In this document: in pieces, positions 39,948 through 47,566 of the stretch
Layout of the letters: each line of letters starts with the position of its first letter
Numbering within the stretch: position 1 is the stretch's first letter
Origin: Cellulomonas sp. S1-8
GTDB taxonomy: Bacteria > Actinomycetota > Actinomycetes > Actinomycetales > Cellulomonadaceae
Length of the DNA: 64,000 bases
Direction: 5' to 3'
Assembly (NCBI RefSeq): GCF_026184235.1
Contig: NZ_CP110806.1
Coordinates: 3,100,001 to 3,164,000 of the forward strand
The notes under the pieces: model-generated
What the model saw: only the letters and a program-made list of their open reading frames with translations
Told to the model about the DNA's origin: nothing
Database searches by the model: none
Program-made: the position numbers and the translations under genes

Positions 39948-40007
39948 TCCCCCGCGAGGGCCCGATCCCCGCGAAAGTCTGGTCCCCGCAAGGCCTGATG
40001 GCCCTCA
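39940..40007. repeat. four degenerate 17-bp tandem repeats spanning two stop codons
   Basis: Units begin at 39940, 39957, 39974 and 39991. Copies 1 and 2 read AGGCCTGATCCCCCGCG and AGGGCCCGATCCCCGCG; copy 3 is more diverged and copy 4 returns to AGGCCTGAT. The nitroreductase stop is in the first copy and the rhodanese stop (minus strand) in the last. Confidence 0.6.
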
Positions 40008-40862
40008 GGCGGTCGCGACGGGCCTCTCCGGGTCGTTCGACCACTGCGACCAGGACCCCGGGAACAGCGCCGCGTCCACGCCGAGCGAGGCGAGGGCCGC
40101 GATCTCGTGCGCGGCGGTGACGCCCGACCCGCAGTAGACCCCGACGCGGTCGCCACGGTCGCCCAGCGGCACGCCGAGCGCGGCGAAGCGCGCCGTGAGC
40201 GCCGCGGCGTCCAGGAACCGGCCGTCCGGCCCCAGGTTCTCGGCTGTCGGCGCGCTGACCGCGCCGGGCACGTGCCCTGCCCGCGGGTCGACCGGTTCGA
40301 CGCGCCCCGCGTACCGCTCGGCGGCGCGCGCGTCGAGCAGCACGCCGTCCTGGGGCAGTGCCGCTGCGTCGTCCGCGTCGAGCGTCCGCAGCGCACCCGG
40401 CACGAGGACGACGTCGCCCGGCTCGGGCGTGACCTCACCCGGCTCGCCGGGGTACCCGGCGGCCGTCCAGGCGGGCAGCCCGCCGTCGAGGATCCGCACG
40501 TCGCGCACCCCCGCCCACCGCAGCAGCCACCACGCGCGCGCGGCCGACGTGCCGCCGGCGTCGTCGTACACGACGACCGCACCGCCCTCGCGGACCCCCC
40601 AGCGCCGCGCCGCGCGCTCGAGGTCGGCCACGTCGGGCAACGGGTGCCGTCCGGCGGCCGGGGACGCCGGTGCCGCGAGCTCGGTGTCGAGGTCGACGTA
40701 CACCGCACCGGGCAGGTGCGCCTCGAGGTAGCGCTCGTGGCCGTCGGAGCGCCCGAGCGCCCACCGCACGTCGAGCAGCACCGGCGGCTCGTCGTCGAGC
40801 AGCCGCGCCAGCTCGTCGGCGTCGACGAGGACCCGTCGACGCGTCGCGTCCTGCGCGCTCAC
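40005..40862 (-). CDS. thiosulfate/3-mercaptopyruvate sulfurtransferase
   Basis: A 285-residue two-domain rhodanese. The N-terminal domain (about 10-140; LLDVRWALGRSDGHERYLEA (20), HLPGAVYVDLD, VVYDDAGG) lacks a catalytic Cys, and the C-terminal domain has it in GVYCGSGVTAAHE (about residue 237). Such enzymes transfer sulfane sulfur to cyanide or thiols. The GTG overlaps the rimI stop (GTGA), so it is the last gene of the alr-tsaE-tsaB-rimI series. Confidence 0.93.
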   Translation of the reverse strand: MSAQDATRRRVLVDADELARLLDDEPPVLLDVRWALGRSDGHERYLEAHLPGAVYVDLDTELAAPASPAAGRHPLPDVADLERAARRWGVREGGAVVVYDDAGGTSAARAWWLLRWAGVRDVRILDGGLPAWTAAGYPGEPGEVTPEPGDVVLVPGALRTLDADDAAALPQDGVLLDARAAERYAGRVEPVDPRAGHVPGAVSAPTAENLGPDGRFLDAAALTARFAALGVPLGDRGDRVGVYCGSGVTAAHEIAALASLGVDAALFPGSWSQWSNDPERPVATA

Positions 40863-41350
40863 CGCTCCCCCTCCGCGCCGGCGGGCCGCGGCAGCAGCAG
40901 CTGCATGGTCCACGCGTCGACGTTCTCGGGCTGGTAGTAGCCGCGGCGACGCCCCAGCTGCGTGAAACCCAGGCTCTCGTACAGGTGGATCGCCGAGGCG
41001 TTGTCGACCCGCACCTCCAGCAGCACGGACTCCGCACGCAGCGTGCGCGCACGCTCGAGGAGCGTGACGAGCATCCGGCGCGCGATGCCGCGCCCCTGGT
41101 AGCCGGGGTCCGTGGCCACGGTCATGACCTGCGCGTCCCGACCGTCGAACCACAGCCCGGCGTACCCGACGAGCGACCCGCCCGGCAGCTCGGCCCCCAC
41201 GTACGTGCGGCCCGGCCCGACGAGCTCGTCGGCGAGCATCTGCCGCGACCACGCGCTGATGCCGAAGAGCGTGCGCTCCATGCGGTCGAGCGCCGACAGG
41301 TCGCCGGCGACCAGCGGACGCACGGCGACGTCGACGGCCGGCGCGCTCAT
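40859..41350 (-). CDS. rimI: ribosomal protein S18-alanine N-acetyltransferase RimI
   Basis: A 163-residue GNAT acetyltransferase. VRPLVAGDLSALDRMERTLF and the acetyl-CoA loop TDPGYQGRGIARRMLVTLLE (20) are typical, as are VDNASAIHLYESLGFTQLGR (20) and the YYQPENVDA end. RimI modifies the N-terminus of S18; the gene is very often next to tsaB, as here. ATG overlaps the tsaB stop (ATGA). Confidence 0.93.
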   Translation of the reverse strand: MSAPAVDVAVRPLVAGDLSALDRMERTLFGISAWSRQMLADELVGPGRTYVGAELPGGSLVGYAGLWFDGRDAQVMTVATDPGYQGRGIARRMLVTLLERARTLRAESVLLEVRVDNASAIHLYESLGFTQLGRRRGYYQPENVDAWTMQLLLPRPAGAEGER

Positions 41351-42069
41351 GCGAGCACCCGCTTGGCGCCCGCGGACGGCACGGCGTCGGGGCGGCGCAG
41401 GTACAGCGGGTCGGTGGGCTGCGGCGCACCGGCCGCGGCACGCCTCAGCGCGAGCCGCACGAGCCACGTCGGGTCCGGGTGCCGCAGCAGGGCCTCGTGC
41501 TCCGTGAGCCGACCGTCGAGCAGCCCGAAGGCGTCCGGGAACAGGTCCCGCCCCGCGCCGAGCACCACGTCGGCCGTCGTGCGCGGCACGTCCGCGGGCG
41601 CGGCGACGCCGGGGGCCGCGGTCGGGACTGCGACACCGCCCCGCGTCTCGTACCGCGCCCAGTACACCTCGCGGCGGCGCGCGTCGGTGACGACGAGCAG
41701 CGGCGTGCCGTCGGGCAGCACGGGCGACCCGGACGCCGCGTGCCCGAGCCCCGCGGCGGCCGCCGCGAGCGCGTCGAGGCTGGGCACCCCCCACACGGGT
41801 ACCCCGAGCGCCAGGCCCAGCACCCGCGCGGTCACCAGACCCGCGCGCAGCCCCGTGAACGGCGCCGGTCCCGTGCCGACGGCGATGCCGCGCACCTCGG
41901 TGCGGTCCACACCCTGCGCGGCGAGCGCCCGCTCGATCATCGGCGCGAGGTGCTCGGCGTGCCGTCGTGGCTCGTCGGACCTCTCGACGTGGGCGGTCAG
42001 CGCGTCGCCGTCGAGCGTCGCGAGGCACGCCGTGACCGCACCCGACGTGTCGATCCCCAGGTACCTCAC
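41347..42069 (-). CDS. tsaB: tRNA t6A biosynthesis protein TsaB
   Basis: A 240-residue paralogue of TsaD that dimerises with it. LGIDTSGAVTACLATLDGD, HAEHLAPMIERALA, VGTGPAPFTGLRAGLVTARV (20) and VVTDARRREVYWARYE are family features. It lacks the metal site of TsaD and acts as a scaffold. GTG start preceded by GGAGG about 8 nt upstream; it also overlaps the tsaE stop. Confidence 0.94.
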   Translation of the reverse strand: MRYLGIDTSGAVTACLATLDGDALTAHVERSDEPRRHAEHLAPMIERALAAQGVDRTEVRGIAVGTGPAPFTGLRAGLVTARVLGLALGVPVWGVPSLDALAAAAAGLGHAASGSPVLPDGTPLLVVTDARRREVYWARYETRGGVAVPTAAPGVAAPADVPRTTADVVLGAGRDLFPDAFGLLDGRLTEHEALLRHPDPTWLVRLALRRAAAGAPQPTDPLYLRRPDAVPSAGAKRVLA

Positions 42070-42596
42070 CGGTCGTCCTCCTCGTCGTGCGTGCCCGGCA
42101 GCGCGACGCCCGCCCAGCGCTCCCCCACGCCCCGCACGGTCAGCACCCGCTCCCCTGCCGCGGCGTCCTCGACGTCGTCGTCGACACCGCCGTGCGGCCG
42201 CTGCAGCGCGAGCTCGAGGCGGTCGTCGCTCAGGCCCTCGACCCAGCCCGCACCCCACTCGACGACCGTCACGGCCTCGTCGAGCGCCGACTCCAGGTCG
42301 AGCGCCTCGACCTCGTCGAACGAGCCGAGCCGGTACGCGTCGACGTGCACCAGCGCGGGCCCGCGCGAGCCGTCGGGACGCGGCAGCGCCGGGTGCTCGC
42401 GCGCGATGACGAACGTCGGCGACGCCACCTGCCCCCGCACGCCCAGACCCTCGCCGAGGCCCTGCGTGAGGGTCGTCTTGCCGGCACCGAGCCCGCCGGT
42501 GAGCACCACGAGGTCACCCGGGCGCAGCACGGCCGCCAGGGCGCGGCCCCACGCGCGGGTGGCGTCGGCGTCCGGGAGGCGCACCTGCGCGGTCAC
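42066..42596 (-). CDS. tsaE: tRNA t6A biosynthesis ATPase TsaE
   Basis: A 176-residue ATPase that resets the TsaB-TsaD complex. Walker A is GGLGAGKTTLTQGLGEGLG (19), followed by VASPTFVIAREH and LVHVDAYRLGS and VVEWG. The C-terminus carries an acidic tail of about 30 residues (GTHDEEDDR). GTG overlaps the alr stop (the alr stop is at 42593-42595). The TsaE-TsaB-RimI order is common in bacteria. Confidence 0.93.
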   Translation of the reverse strand: MTAQVRLPDADATRAWGRALAAVLRPGDLVVLTGGLGAGKTTLTQGLGEGLGVRGQVASPTFVIAREHPALPRPDGSRGPALVHVDAYRLGSFDEVEALDLESALDEAVTVVEWGAGWVEGLSDDRLELALQRPHGGVDDDVEDAAAGERVLTVRGVGERWAGVALPGTHDEEDDR

Positions 42597-43798
42597 CAGG
42601 CGCCCCCGCGGGTGGCCGCGAGCGAGGCGGTGGACGTGCCGTCGCGCTCGCTGTCGACGTAGGTGCGCGGCACCCGCGCCCCGAGCCGCGTGACGATCTC
42701 GTAGGAGATCGTCCCCGCGACCTCGGCCCAGTCCTGCGCGGTCGGGCCCCCGTCGCGGCCGTCGCCCCACAGGACGACGCGGTCCCCGGCGACCTCGCGC
42801 GCGTCCGGGCCGAGGTCGAGCACGACCTGGTCCATGCACACGCGTCCCGCGACGCCGAGCCTGCGGCCCCCGACCTGCACCGGCCCGCCCCAGCGCTCGG
42901 CCGTGCCGGACGCGTGCCGCGGGACCCCGTCCGCGTAGCCCACCGGCACGACGCCGAGCACCGTGTCCTGCGGCACGACGTACTCGTGGCCGTACGACAC
43001 CCCCGACCCGGCGGGCACGGGCTTGACCGTCGCGAGCTGCGCCTCCAGCGTCATCGCGGGCACCAGCCCGAACCGGTCGGACCCGCCCAGGTGCGGCACC
43101 GGTGACAGCCCGTACACCGCGATGCCGGGACGCACGAGGTCCCAGTGCAGCGCGGGCGACGTCAGCGTCGCTGCCGAGTTGGCGAGGTGGCGGACCTCGA
43201 GCCGCGCGCCCGCCGCCTCGACGGCCCTGACGGCCGCGGCGAAGACCTCGGCCTGCTGCCGCACCGCCGGGTGCTCCGGCGCGTCCGCGAACGCGAGGTG
43301 CGACCACAGGCCGACGACGCGCACCACGCCCTCCGCCTCGGCAGCGAGGGCCGCGGCGAGCACGTCGGGCAGCTGACCGATCGACAGGCCGTTGCGCCCC
43401 AGGCCCGTGTCGACCTTGAGGTGCACGCGTGCGGTCCGGCCCGCCGCGCGGGCCGCCGTGACGACGTCGTCGAGCGCCCAGCGCGCCGCGACGGACACGT
43501 CGACGTCCGCCTCGACCGCCTCCCGCAGCGGTGCGCCGGGCGCGTACAGCCACGCCAGGACCCGCGCGCCCGTGACGCCCGCGCGACGCAGCGCCAGCGC
43601 CTCGCCGACCTGCGCGGCGCCGAGCCACGTCGCCCCGCCCTCGAGCGCGGCGAGGGCGCTGGGGACGAGGCCGTGCCCGTACGCGTCGGCCTTCACCACG
43701 GCCATGACCTGCGCTGTCGGGGCGTGGGCGGCGAGCGCGCGGACGTTGCCGCGCACCGCGCCCAGGTCGACCACCGCGCGCGCCGGGAAGTCGTTCAC
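42593..43798 (-). CDS. alr: alanine racemase
   Basis: A 401-residue PLP enzyme that makes D-alanine for peptidoglycan. The PLP Lys-36 is in MAVVKADAYGHG. HLKVDTGLGRNG, SHLAFADAPEHP and the opposite catalytic Tyr in GSGVSYGHEYV are seen, then GRVCMDQVVLDLG. GTG start; GAGACT 7 nt upstream is a weak -10 candidate. First gene of a five-gene minus-strand series. A C-terminal tail of about 20 residues (ERDGTSTASLAATRGGAW) is longer than usual. Confidence 0.96.
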   Translation of the reverse strand: MNDFPARAVVDLGAVRGNVRALAAHAPTAQVMAVVKADAYGHGLVPSALAALEGGATWLGAAQVGEALALRRAGVTGARVLAWLYAPGAPLREAVEADVDVSVAARWALDDVVTAARAAGRTARVHLKVDTGLGRNGLSIGQLPDVLAAALAAEAEGVVRVVGLWSHLAFADAPEHPAVRQQAEVFAAAVRAVEAAGARLEVRHLANSAATLTSPALHWDLVRPGIAVYGLSPVPHLGGSDRFGLVPAMTLEAQLATVKPVPAGSGVSYGHEYVVPQDTVLGVVPVGYADGVPRHASGTAERWGGPVQVGGRRLGVAGRVCMDQVVLDLGPDAREVAGDRVVLWGDGRDGGPTAQDWAEVAGTISYEIVTRLGARVPRTYVDSERDGTSTASLAATRGGAW

Positions 43799-43877
43799 GC
43801 CCGCCAGTCTCTCACCGTGCGCGCCGTGCCTCGCGCTCCCCGGCGCGTGCGGGGGGCGGCGCCGCGGGGCGGGCACC

Positions 43878-44528
43878 TCACCCCAGCAGCGCTGGTCCCA
43901 CGACGACGTCCGCGCGCGCCGCGGTCGGTGCGACGAGGCGGGCGTTGGCCGCATCCGGACCCGTGGACCACGCGAGCGCCGCCGCGGGCGGCTTGCCGAA
44001 CGTCTCGTGGCGGGCGACCAGCCGGGCGAGCCGCACGTCGTCGTCGGGCGCGACGAACCACGCCTCGTCGAGCAGCCCGACGACCGGGGCGAACCCGTGC
44101 GCGTCGAGCAGCAGGTAGTTGCCCTCGGTGACGACCAGCGGCACGTCGCCCGGGACCGCCACCGCGCCCGCGACCGGGTTGCGCAGGTCGCGCCGGTACA
44201 CCGGCGCGTACACGACGCGCCCGGGCTCCGGGGCCCGCAGCCGGCGCAGCAGCGCGACGTACCCGTCGGCGTCGAACGTGTCCGGGGCGCCCTTGCGGTC
44301 GGCGCGGCCGAGCCGCTCGAGCTCGGCCTGCGCCAGGTGGAACCCGTCCATGGGCACGACGACGCACGCGTCACCGAAGGCGGCCGCGACCTGCGCCGCG
44401 AGCGTGGACTTGCCGGCGCCGGGCGGGCCGGCGATCCCCAGCACGGACCGTCCCCCGGTCGCGAGGAGGGACTGCACGCGGGCGACGAGCGCGTCCGCGA
44501 GCACGGCGGTGGGCGTGCCGTCGCTCAT
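43878..44528 (-). CDS. nucleoside/pantothenate-kinase-like P-loop kinase
   Basis: A 216-residue kinase of the uridine kinase/phosphoribulokinase superfamily. Walker A is IAGPPGAGKSTLAAQ (about residues 32-46); VVPMDGFHLAQAELERLGR (19) carries the substrate Asp, GAPDTFDADGYVALLRRLR (19) and VVTEGNYLLLD follow. This DGFH...KGAPDTFD pattern is that of the FrcK/YggC-like sugar or nucleoside kinases; the substrate is not known. ATG overlaps the nnr stop (ATGA). Confidence 0.85.
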   Translation of the reverse strand: MSDGTPTAVLADALVARVQSLLATGGRSVLGIAGPPGAGKSTLAAQVAAAFGDACVVVPMDGFHLAQAELERLGRADRKGAPDTFDADGYVALLRRLRAPEPGRVVYAPVYRRDLRNPVAGAVAVPGDVPLVVTEGNYLLLDAHGFAPVVGLLDEAWFVAPDDDVRLARLVARHETFGKPPAAALAWSTGPDAANARLVAPTAARADVVVGPALLG

Positions 44529-46075
44529 GCGCGCAGCAGCCCGGCGACCACGGCGGGCAGCGCGTCCGCGACGGACGTCGCCGACACGGGCCCGCCGGGG
44601 TTCGCGTGGTGGGCGGCGAGGCCGTGCACCAGGGCGGCCGCGGCGGCGAACGCCGCAGAGGACGTGGGGTCGGCCACGGCGGCGTCCGACCGGCCGGCGA
44701 GCAGCGCGCCGAGCACGCCCGCGAGCACGTCGCCCGCGCCCGCGGTCGCCAGCCACGCGGGCCCGTCGGCCTGCGCGTACGCGACACCCTGCGGGCCGAC
44801 GACGACGGTGACCTCACCCTTGAGCAGGACCGTCGCCCCCGTCAGCTCGTGCGCGCGGCGGGCGTGCGCGAGCGGCGCCGCCTCGACGTCCGCGCGTCCG
44901 ACGTGCTCCCCGCGGGCGGCCAGCAGCGCCGCGAGCTCGCCGGCGTGCGGCGTCAGGACGACGTGCGGCGGCACGCGGTCCGGCAGCAGCTCCAGCGCGC
45001 CCGCGTCGACGACGACCGGCTCGTCGTGCCGCAGCGCGTGCGTCAGCGCGCCGTGCACGCGCGCGCGCTGGGGGCCGTCGTCGGGGGCAACCCCCGGTCC
45101 CACGACCCAGGCCCGCACGCGTCCGTCCCCCACGACGACCTCGGGGTGGGCCGCGATGACCTGCGGGCCGGCCGACCCGACGTACCGGACCATGCCGACG
45201 CCCGCGCGCACCGCGCCCGCCGCCGCCAGGACCGCCGCCCCGGGGTACCGGGCGGACCCGGCGACCACGCCGAGCACGCCGCGGCCGTACTTCTGCGCGG
45301 CGCGGGCGGGCACGGGCCACAGCGCCGCGGCGTCGGCCGCCTCGAGCCGCGACGCCGTGGGGGCGAGGTCGAGCCGCAGCCCGAGCCCGACGAGCACGAC
45401 GCGACCGGCGGCCGCGGCCGCGGGCGGCAGCAGCAGCGCCGGCTTGTACGCGCCGAACGTCACCGTGAGGTCCGCGTCGAGCACGGGCCCCGCGCGCGTC
45501 CCGTCGTCCACGCCGACGCCCGACGGCACGTCGACCGCGACGACCAGCGGGCGTGGCACCGTCGCCACGACCGCCGCCACGAGCCACGCGCCCGGACCGC
45601 GCACACCGCCGCGTCCGCCGAGCCCGAGCAGCCCGTCGAGCACGACGTCCGCGGCGCGCAGCGCAGCGCGCACGGCGTCGGTCACCGGGGCGTCGGACAC
45701 CGAGCCGTCGGCCGCCGAGCCGTCGGCCGCCGAGCCGTCGGCCGCCGAGCCGGCGTCGAGGGCCAGGACGCGGCCGTGCGCCGACCGCAGCGCCACGAGC
45801 CCCGCGGCGTGCACGCGCCCCGACGCCAGCACGGCCGTCACGGCGACGCCGCGCCGGGCGAGCAGCGCCCCCGCGTGCAGCGTGTCGCCGCCGTTGTTGC
45901 CCGGACCGACGAGCAGCACGGCGTGCGCACCCGCCACGCGACCGCGCGCGTCCCGCAGGACCCGCTGGACGTGCCCGGCGAGCCCGAACGCCGCGTGCGC
46001 CATCAACGGCGCCCCGGAGGCCAGGAGCGGGGCCTCCGCCGCGCGCACGGCGTCGGCGTCCCAGGAGTGCAGCAC
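44525..46075 (-). CDS. nnr: bifunctional NAD(P)H-hydrate epimerase / ADP-dependent dehydratase
   Basis: A 516-residue repair enzyme for damaged NAD(P)H (hydrates). The N-terminal YjeF epimerase part (1-210) has VGPGNNGGDTLHAGALLARR (20) and VVAVDVPSGVGVDDGT; the C-terminal dehydratase part (about 235-510) has HKGRG-like KYGRGVLGVVAGSARYPGAA (20), VLTPHAGELAALL, LLKGEVTVV and ATAGAGDVLAGVLGALLAGR (20). A run of ADGSA repeats is inserted near residue 115. GTG has CAGGAT 6 nt upstream and no ribosome site. Confidence 0.94.
   Translation of the reverse strand: MLHSWDADAVRAAEAPLLASGAPLMAHAAFGLAGHVQRVLRDARGRVAGAHAVLLVGPGNNGGDTLHAGALLARRGVAVTAVLASGRVHAAGLVALRSAHGRVLALDAGSAADGSAADGSAADGSVSDAPVTDAVRAALRAADVVLDGLLGLGGRGGVRGPGAWLVAAVVATVPRPLVVAVDVPSGVGVDDGTRAGPVLDADLTVTFGAYKPALLLPPAAAAAGRVVLVGLGLRLDLAPTASRLEAADAAALWPVPARAAQKYGRGVLGVVAGSARYPGAAVLAAAGAVRAGVGMVRYVGSAGPQVIAAHPEVVVGDGRVRAWVVGPGVAPDDGPQRARVHGALTHALRHDEPVVVDAGALELLPDRVPPHVVLTPHAGELAALLAARGEHVGRADVEAAPLAHARRAHELTGATVLLKGEVTVVVGPQGVAYAQADGPAWLATAGAGDVLAGVLGALLAGRSDAAVADPTSSAAFAAAAALVHGLAAHHANPGGPVSATSVADALPAVVAGLLRA
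45702..45753 (-). repeat. in-frame 15-bp tandem repeat in nnr
   Basis: GAGCCGTCGGCCGCC is repeated three times perfectly (45702-45746) plus a partial copy. It encodes repeated SAADG and lies in a loop of the epimerase domain, so copy number changes would keep the frame. Confidence 0.85.
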
Positions 46076-46081
46076 GCGCCC

Positions 46082-46123
46082 ATCCTGTCCCGACCGCCGC
46101 CGCGGTGCGAGCGCCGGTACCGT
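46082..46123. promoter_or_regulatory. divergent leaderless promoters for nnr and LLM gene
   Basis: CAGGAT on the minus strand (46082-46087) is 6 nt before the nnr GTG; TACCGT on the plus strand (46118-46123) is 7 nt before the LLM ATG. Confidence 0.5.
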
Positions 46124-46130
46124 GGCGAGC

Positions 46131-47117
46131 ATGCGATTCGGACTCTTCATCCCCCAGGGCTGGCGGCAGGACCTCACGGGCATCGAGGCCCGCGACCACT
46201 GGAAGGTCATGCACGGCCTCGCGCAGTGGGCCGACGACGGCGACGTCTTCGAGTCCATCTGGGTGTACGACCACTTCCACGCCGTGCCCGAGCCGAACGG
46301 TGAGGCCACGCACGAGGCGTGGAGCCTGATCAGCGCGTTCGCGGCGTCCACGTCCCGCGTCCGCCTCGGCCAGATGTGCACGTGCATGGCGTACCGCAAC
46401 CCCGCCTACCTCGCGAAGGTCGCGACGACGGCCGACGTCATCTCCGGCGGCCGCGTCGAGATGGGCATCGGCGCCGGCTGGTACGAGCACGAGTGGCGCG
46501 CGTACGGCTACGGGTTCCCGCGCGCCGGCGAGCGCATCGCGATGCTCGACGAGGGCGTGCAGATCTTCAAGCAGATGTGGACCAACGGCACGGCGACGCT
46601 GGACGGCACCTACTACCAGGTCGACGGTGCGCAGCTCTCGCCGCTGCCGCTGCAGGTCGACGGCCCGCCGCTGTGGATCGCGGGCGGGGGCGAGAAGAAG
46701 ACGCTGCGGATCGCCGCCGAGCACGCGCAGTACACGAACTTCGACGGCTCCCCCGAGGGCTTCGCGCACAAGTCCGAGGTGCTGCGCGGGCACTGCGAGG
46801 CCATCGGTCGTCCGTTCGACGAGATCACGCGGTCGGCCAACTACAACGTCGTCATCGGGTCGACGCAGGCCGAGGTCGACGACCGCATCGCCTGGGTCGA
46901 GGAGCACTACGCGAACACCGTGCCGGACAAGGCGCCCGGTGTCGCCGAGGAGTTCCGCCACGGCCCCCTCGTCGGCACGCCGGACCAGATCGTCGAGAAG
47001 CTGCGCGAGCTGCAGGGCCTGGGCATGACGTACGCGATCACGTACTTCGCCGAGGCGGCCTACGACCGCACGGGCATCGAGCTCTTCGCCCGCGAGGTCG
47101 TCCCCCACCTCCGCTGA
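46131..47117 (+). CDS. LLM-class flavin/F420-dependent oxidoreductase
   Basis: A 328-residue luciferase-like TIM barrel. MRFGLFIPQGW at the start, VFESIWVYDHFHAVPEP, RVRLGQMCTCMAYRNPAYLA (20), KVATTADVISGGRVEMGIGA (20) and WYEHEWRAYGYGFP, then LWIAGGGEKKTLRIAAEHA (19) fit the F420-dependent group frequent in actinobacteria. The cofactor (F420 or FMN) and substrate are not fixed by the sequence. ATG is preceded by TACCGT at 7 nt and no ribosome site. A repeat-type terminator follows. Confidence 0.92.
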   Translation: MRFGLFIPQGWRQDLTGIEARDHWKVMHGLAQWADDGDVFESIWVYDHFHAVPEPNGEATHEAWSLISAFAASTSRVRLGQMCTCMAYRNPAYLAKVATTADVISGGRVEMGIGAGWYEHEWRAYGYGFPRAGERIAMLDEGVQIFKQMWTNGTATLDGTYYQVDGAQLSPLPLQVDGPPLWIAGGGEKKTLRIAAEHAQYTNFDGSPEGFAHKSEVLRGHCEAIGRPFDEITRSANYNVVIGSTQAEVDDRIAWVEEHYANTVPDKAPGVAEEFRHGPLVGTPDQIVEKLRELQGLGMTYAITYFAEAAYDRTGIELFAREVVPHLR

Positions 47118-47130
47118 CGGCCGGGACCGT

Positions 47131-47173
47131 GGTGCTGGACTGCTCTCTCACCCCTGGGTGAGAGAGCAGTCCG
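47131..47173. terminator. hairpin copy of the dispersed GGAYTGCTCTCTCAC repeat
   Basis: GGACTGCTCTCTCACCC (47137-47153) pairs perfectly with 47156-47172 around CT, a 17-bp stem. The flanking GGTGCT matches the array at 11128-11335. It lies between the convergent LLM and acpS genes and can terminate both. Confidence 0.85.
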
Positions 47174-47185
47174 GTCCTGCGGCGG

Positions 47186-47542
47186 TCAGGTGTCGCGTTC
47201 GGCGATGACGACGGCCGACGCGATGCCCGCGTCGTGCGAGATCGACAGGTGGAACCGGTCGACGCCCAGCTCGTCCGCGCGCGCCCGGACCGTGCCGACG
47301 ACCTCCACGACCGGCGGGGTGCCGGGCACGCGTCGCACCGTGGCGTGCTGCCAGCTCATGCCGGAGGGTGCACCCAGCGCCTTGGCGATCGCCTCCTTCG
47401 CGGCGAACCGCGCGGCGAGCGACGCGTCGGGCAGCTCCCGCTCGTCGGGCGTGAAGAGACGGACCCGCAGCGCGGGGACCCGCTCGATCGTCGCCATGAA
47501 CCGCGCGACGTCGACGACGTCGATGCCGACGCCGACGATCAC
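47186..47542 (-). CDS. acpS: holo-[acyl-carrier-protein] synthase
   Basis: A 118-residue enzyme that attaches phosphopantetheine to acyl carrier protein. The two signatures are clear: [10 protein letters not shown] (Asp-8) and [13 protein letters not shown] (Glu about 57), the Mg ligands, and the end [19 protein letters not shown] start 24 bp after the glmS stop suggests co-transcription with it. In many actinobacteria acpS and nnr are neighbours; here the LLM gene has come between. Confidence 0.95.
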   Translation of the reverse strand: MIVGVGIDVVDVARFMATIERVPALRVRLFTPDERELPDASLAARFAAKEAIAKALGAPSGMSWQHATVRRVPGTPPVVEVVGTVRARADELGVDRFHLSISHDAGIASAVVIAERDT

Positions 47543-47566
47543 GGGGTCACGACCACGGGGTCCCGC

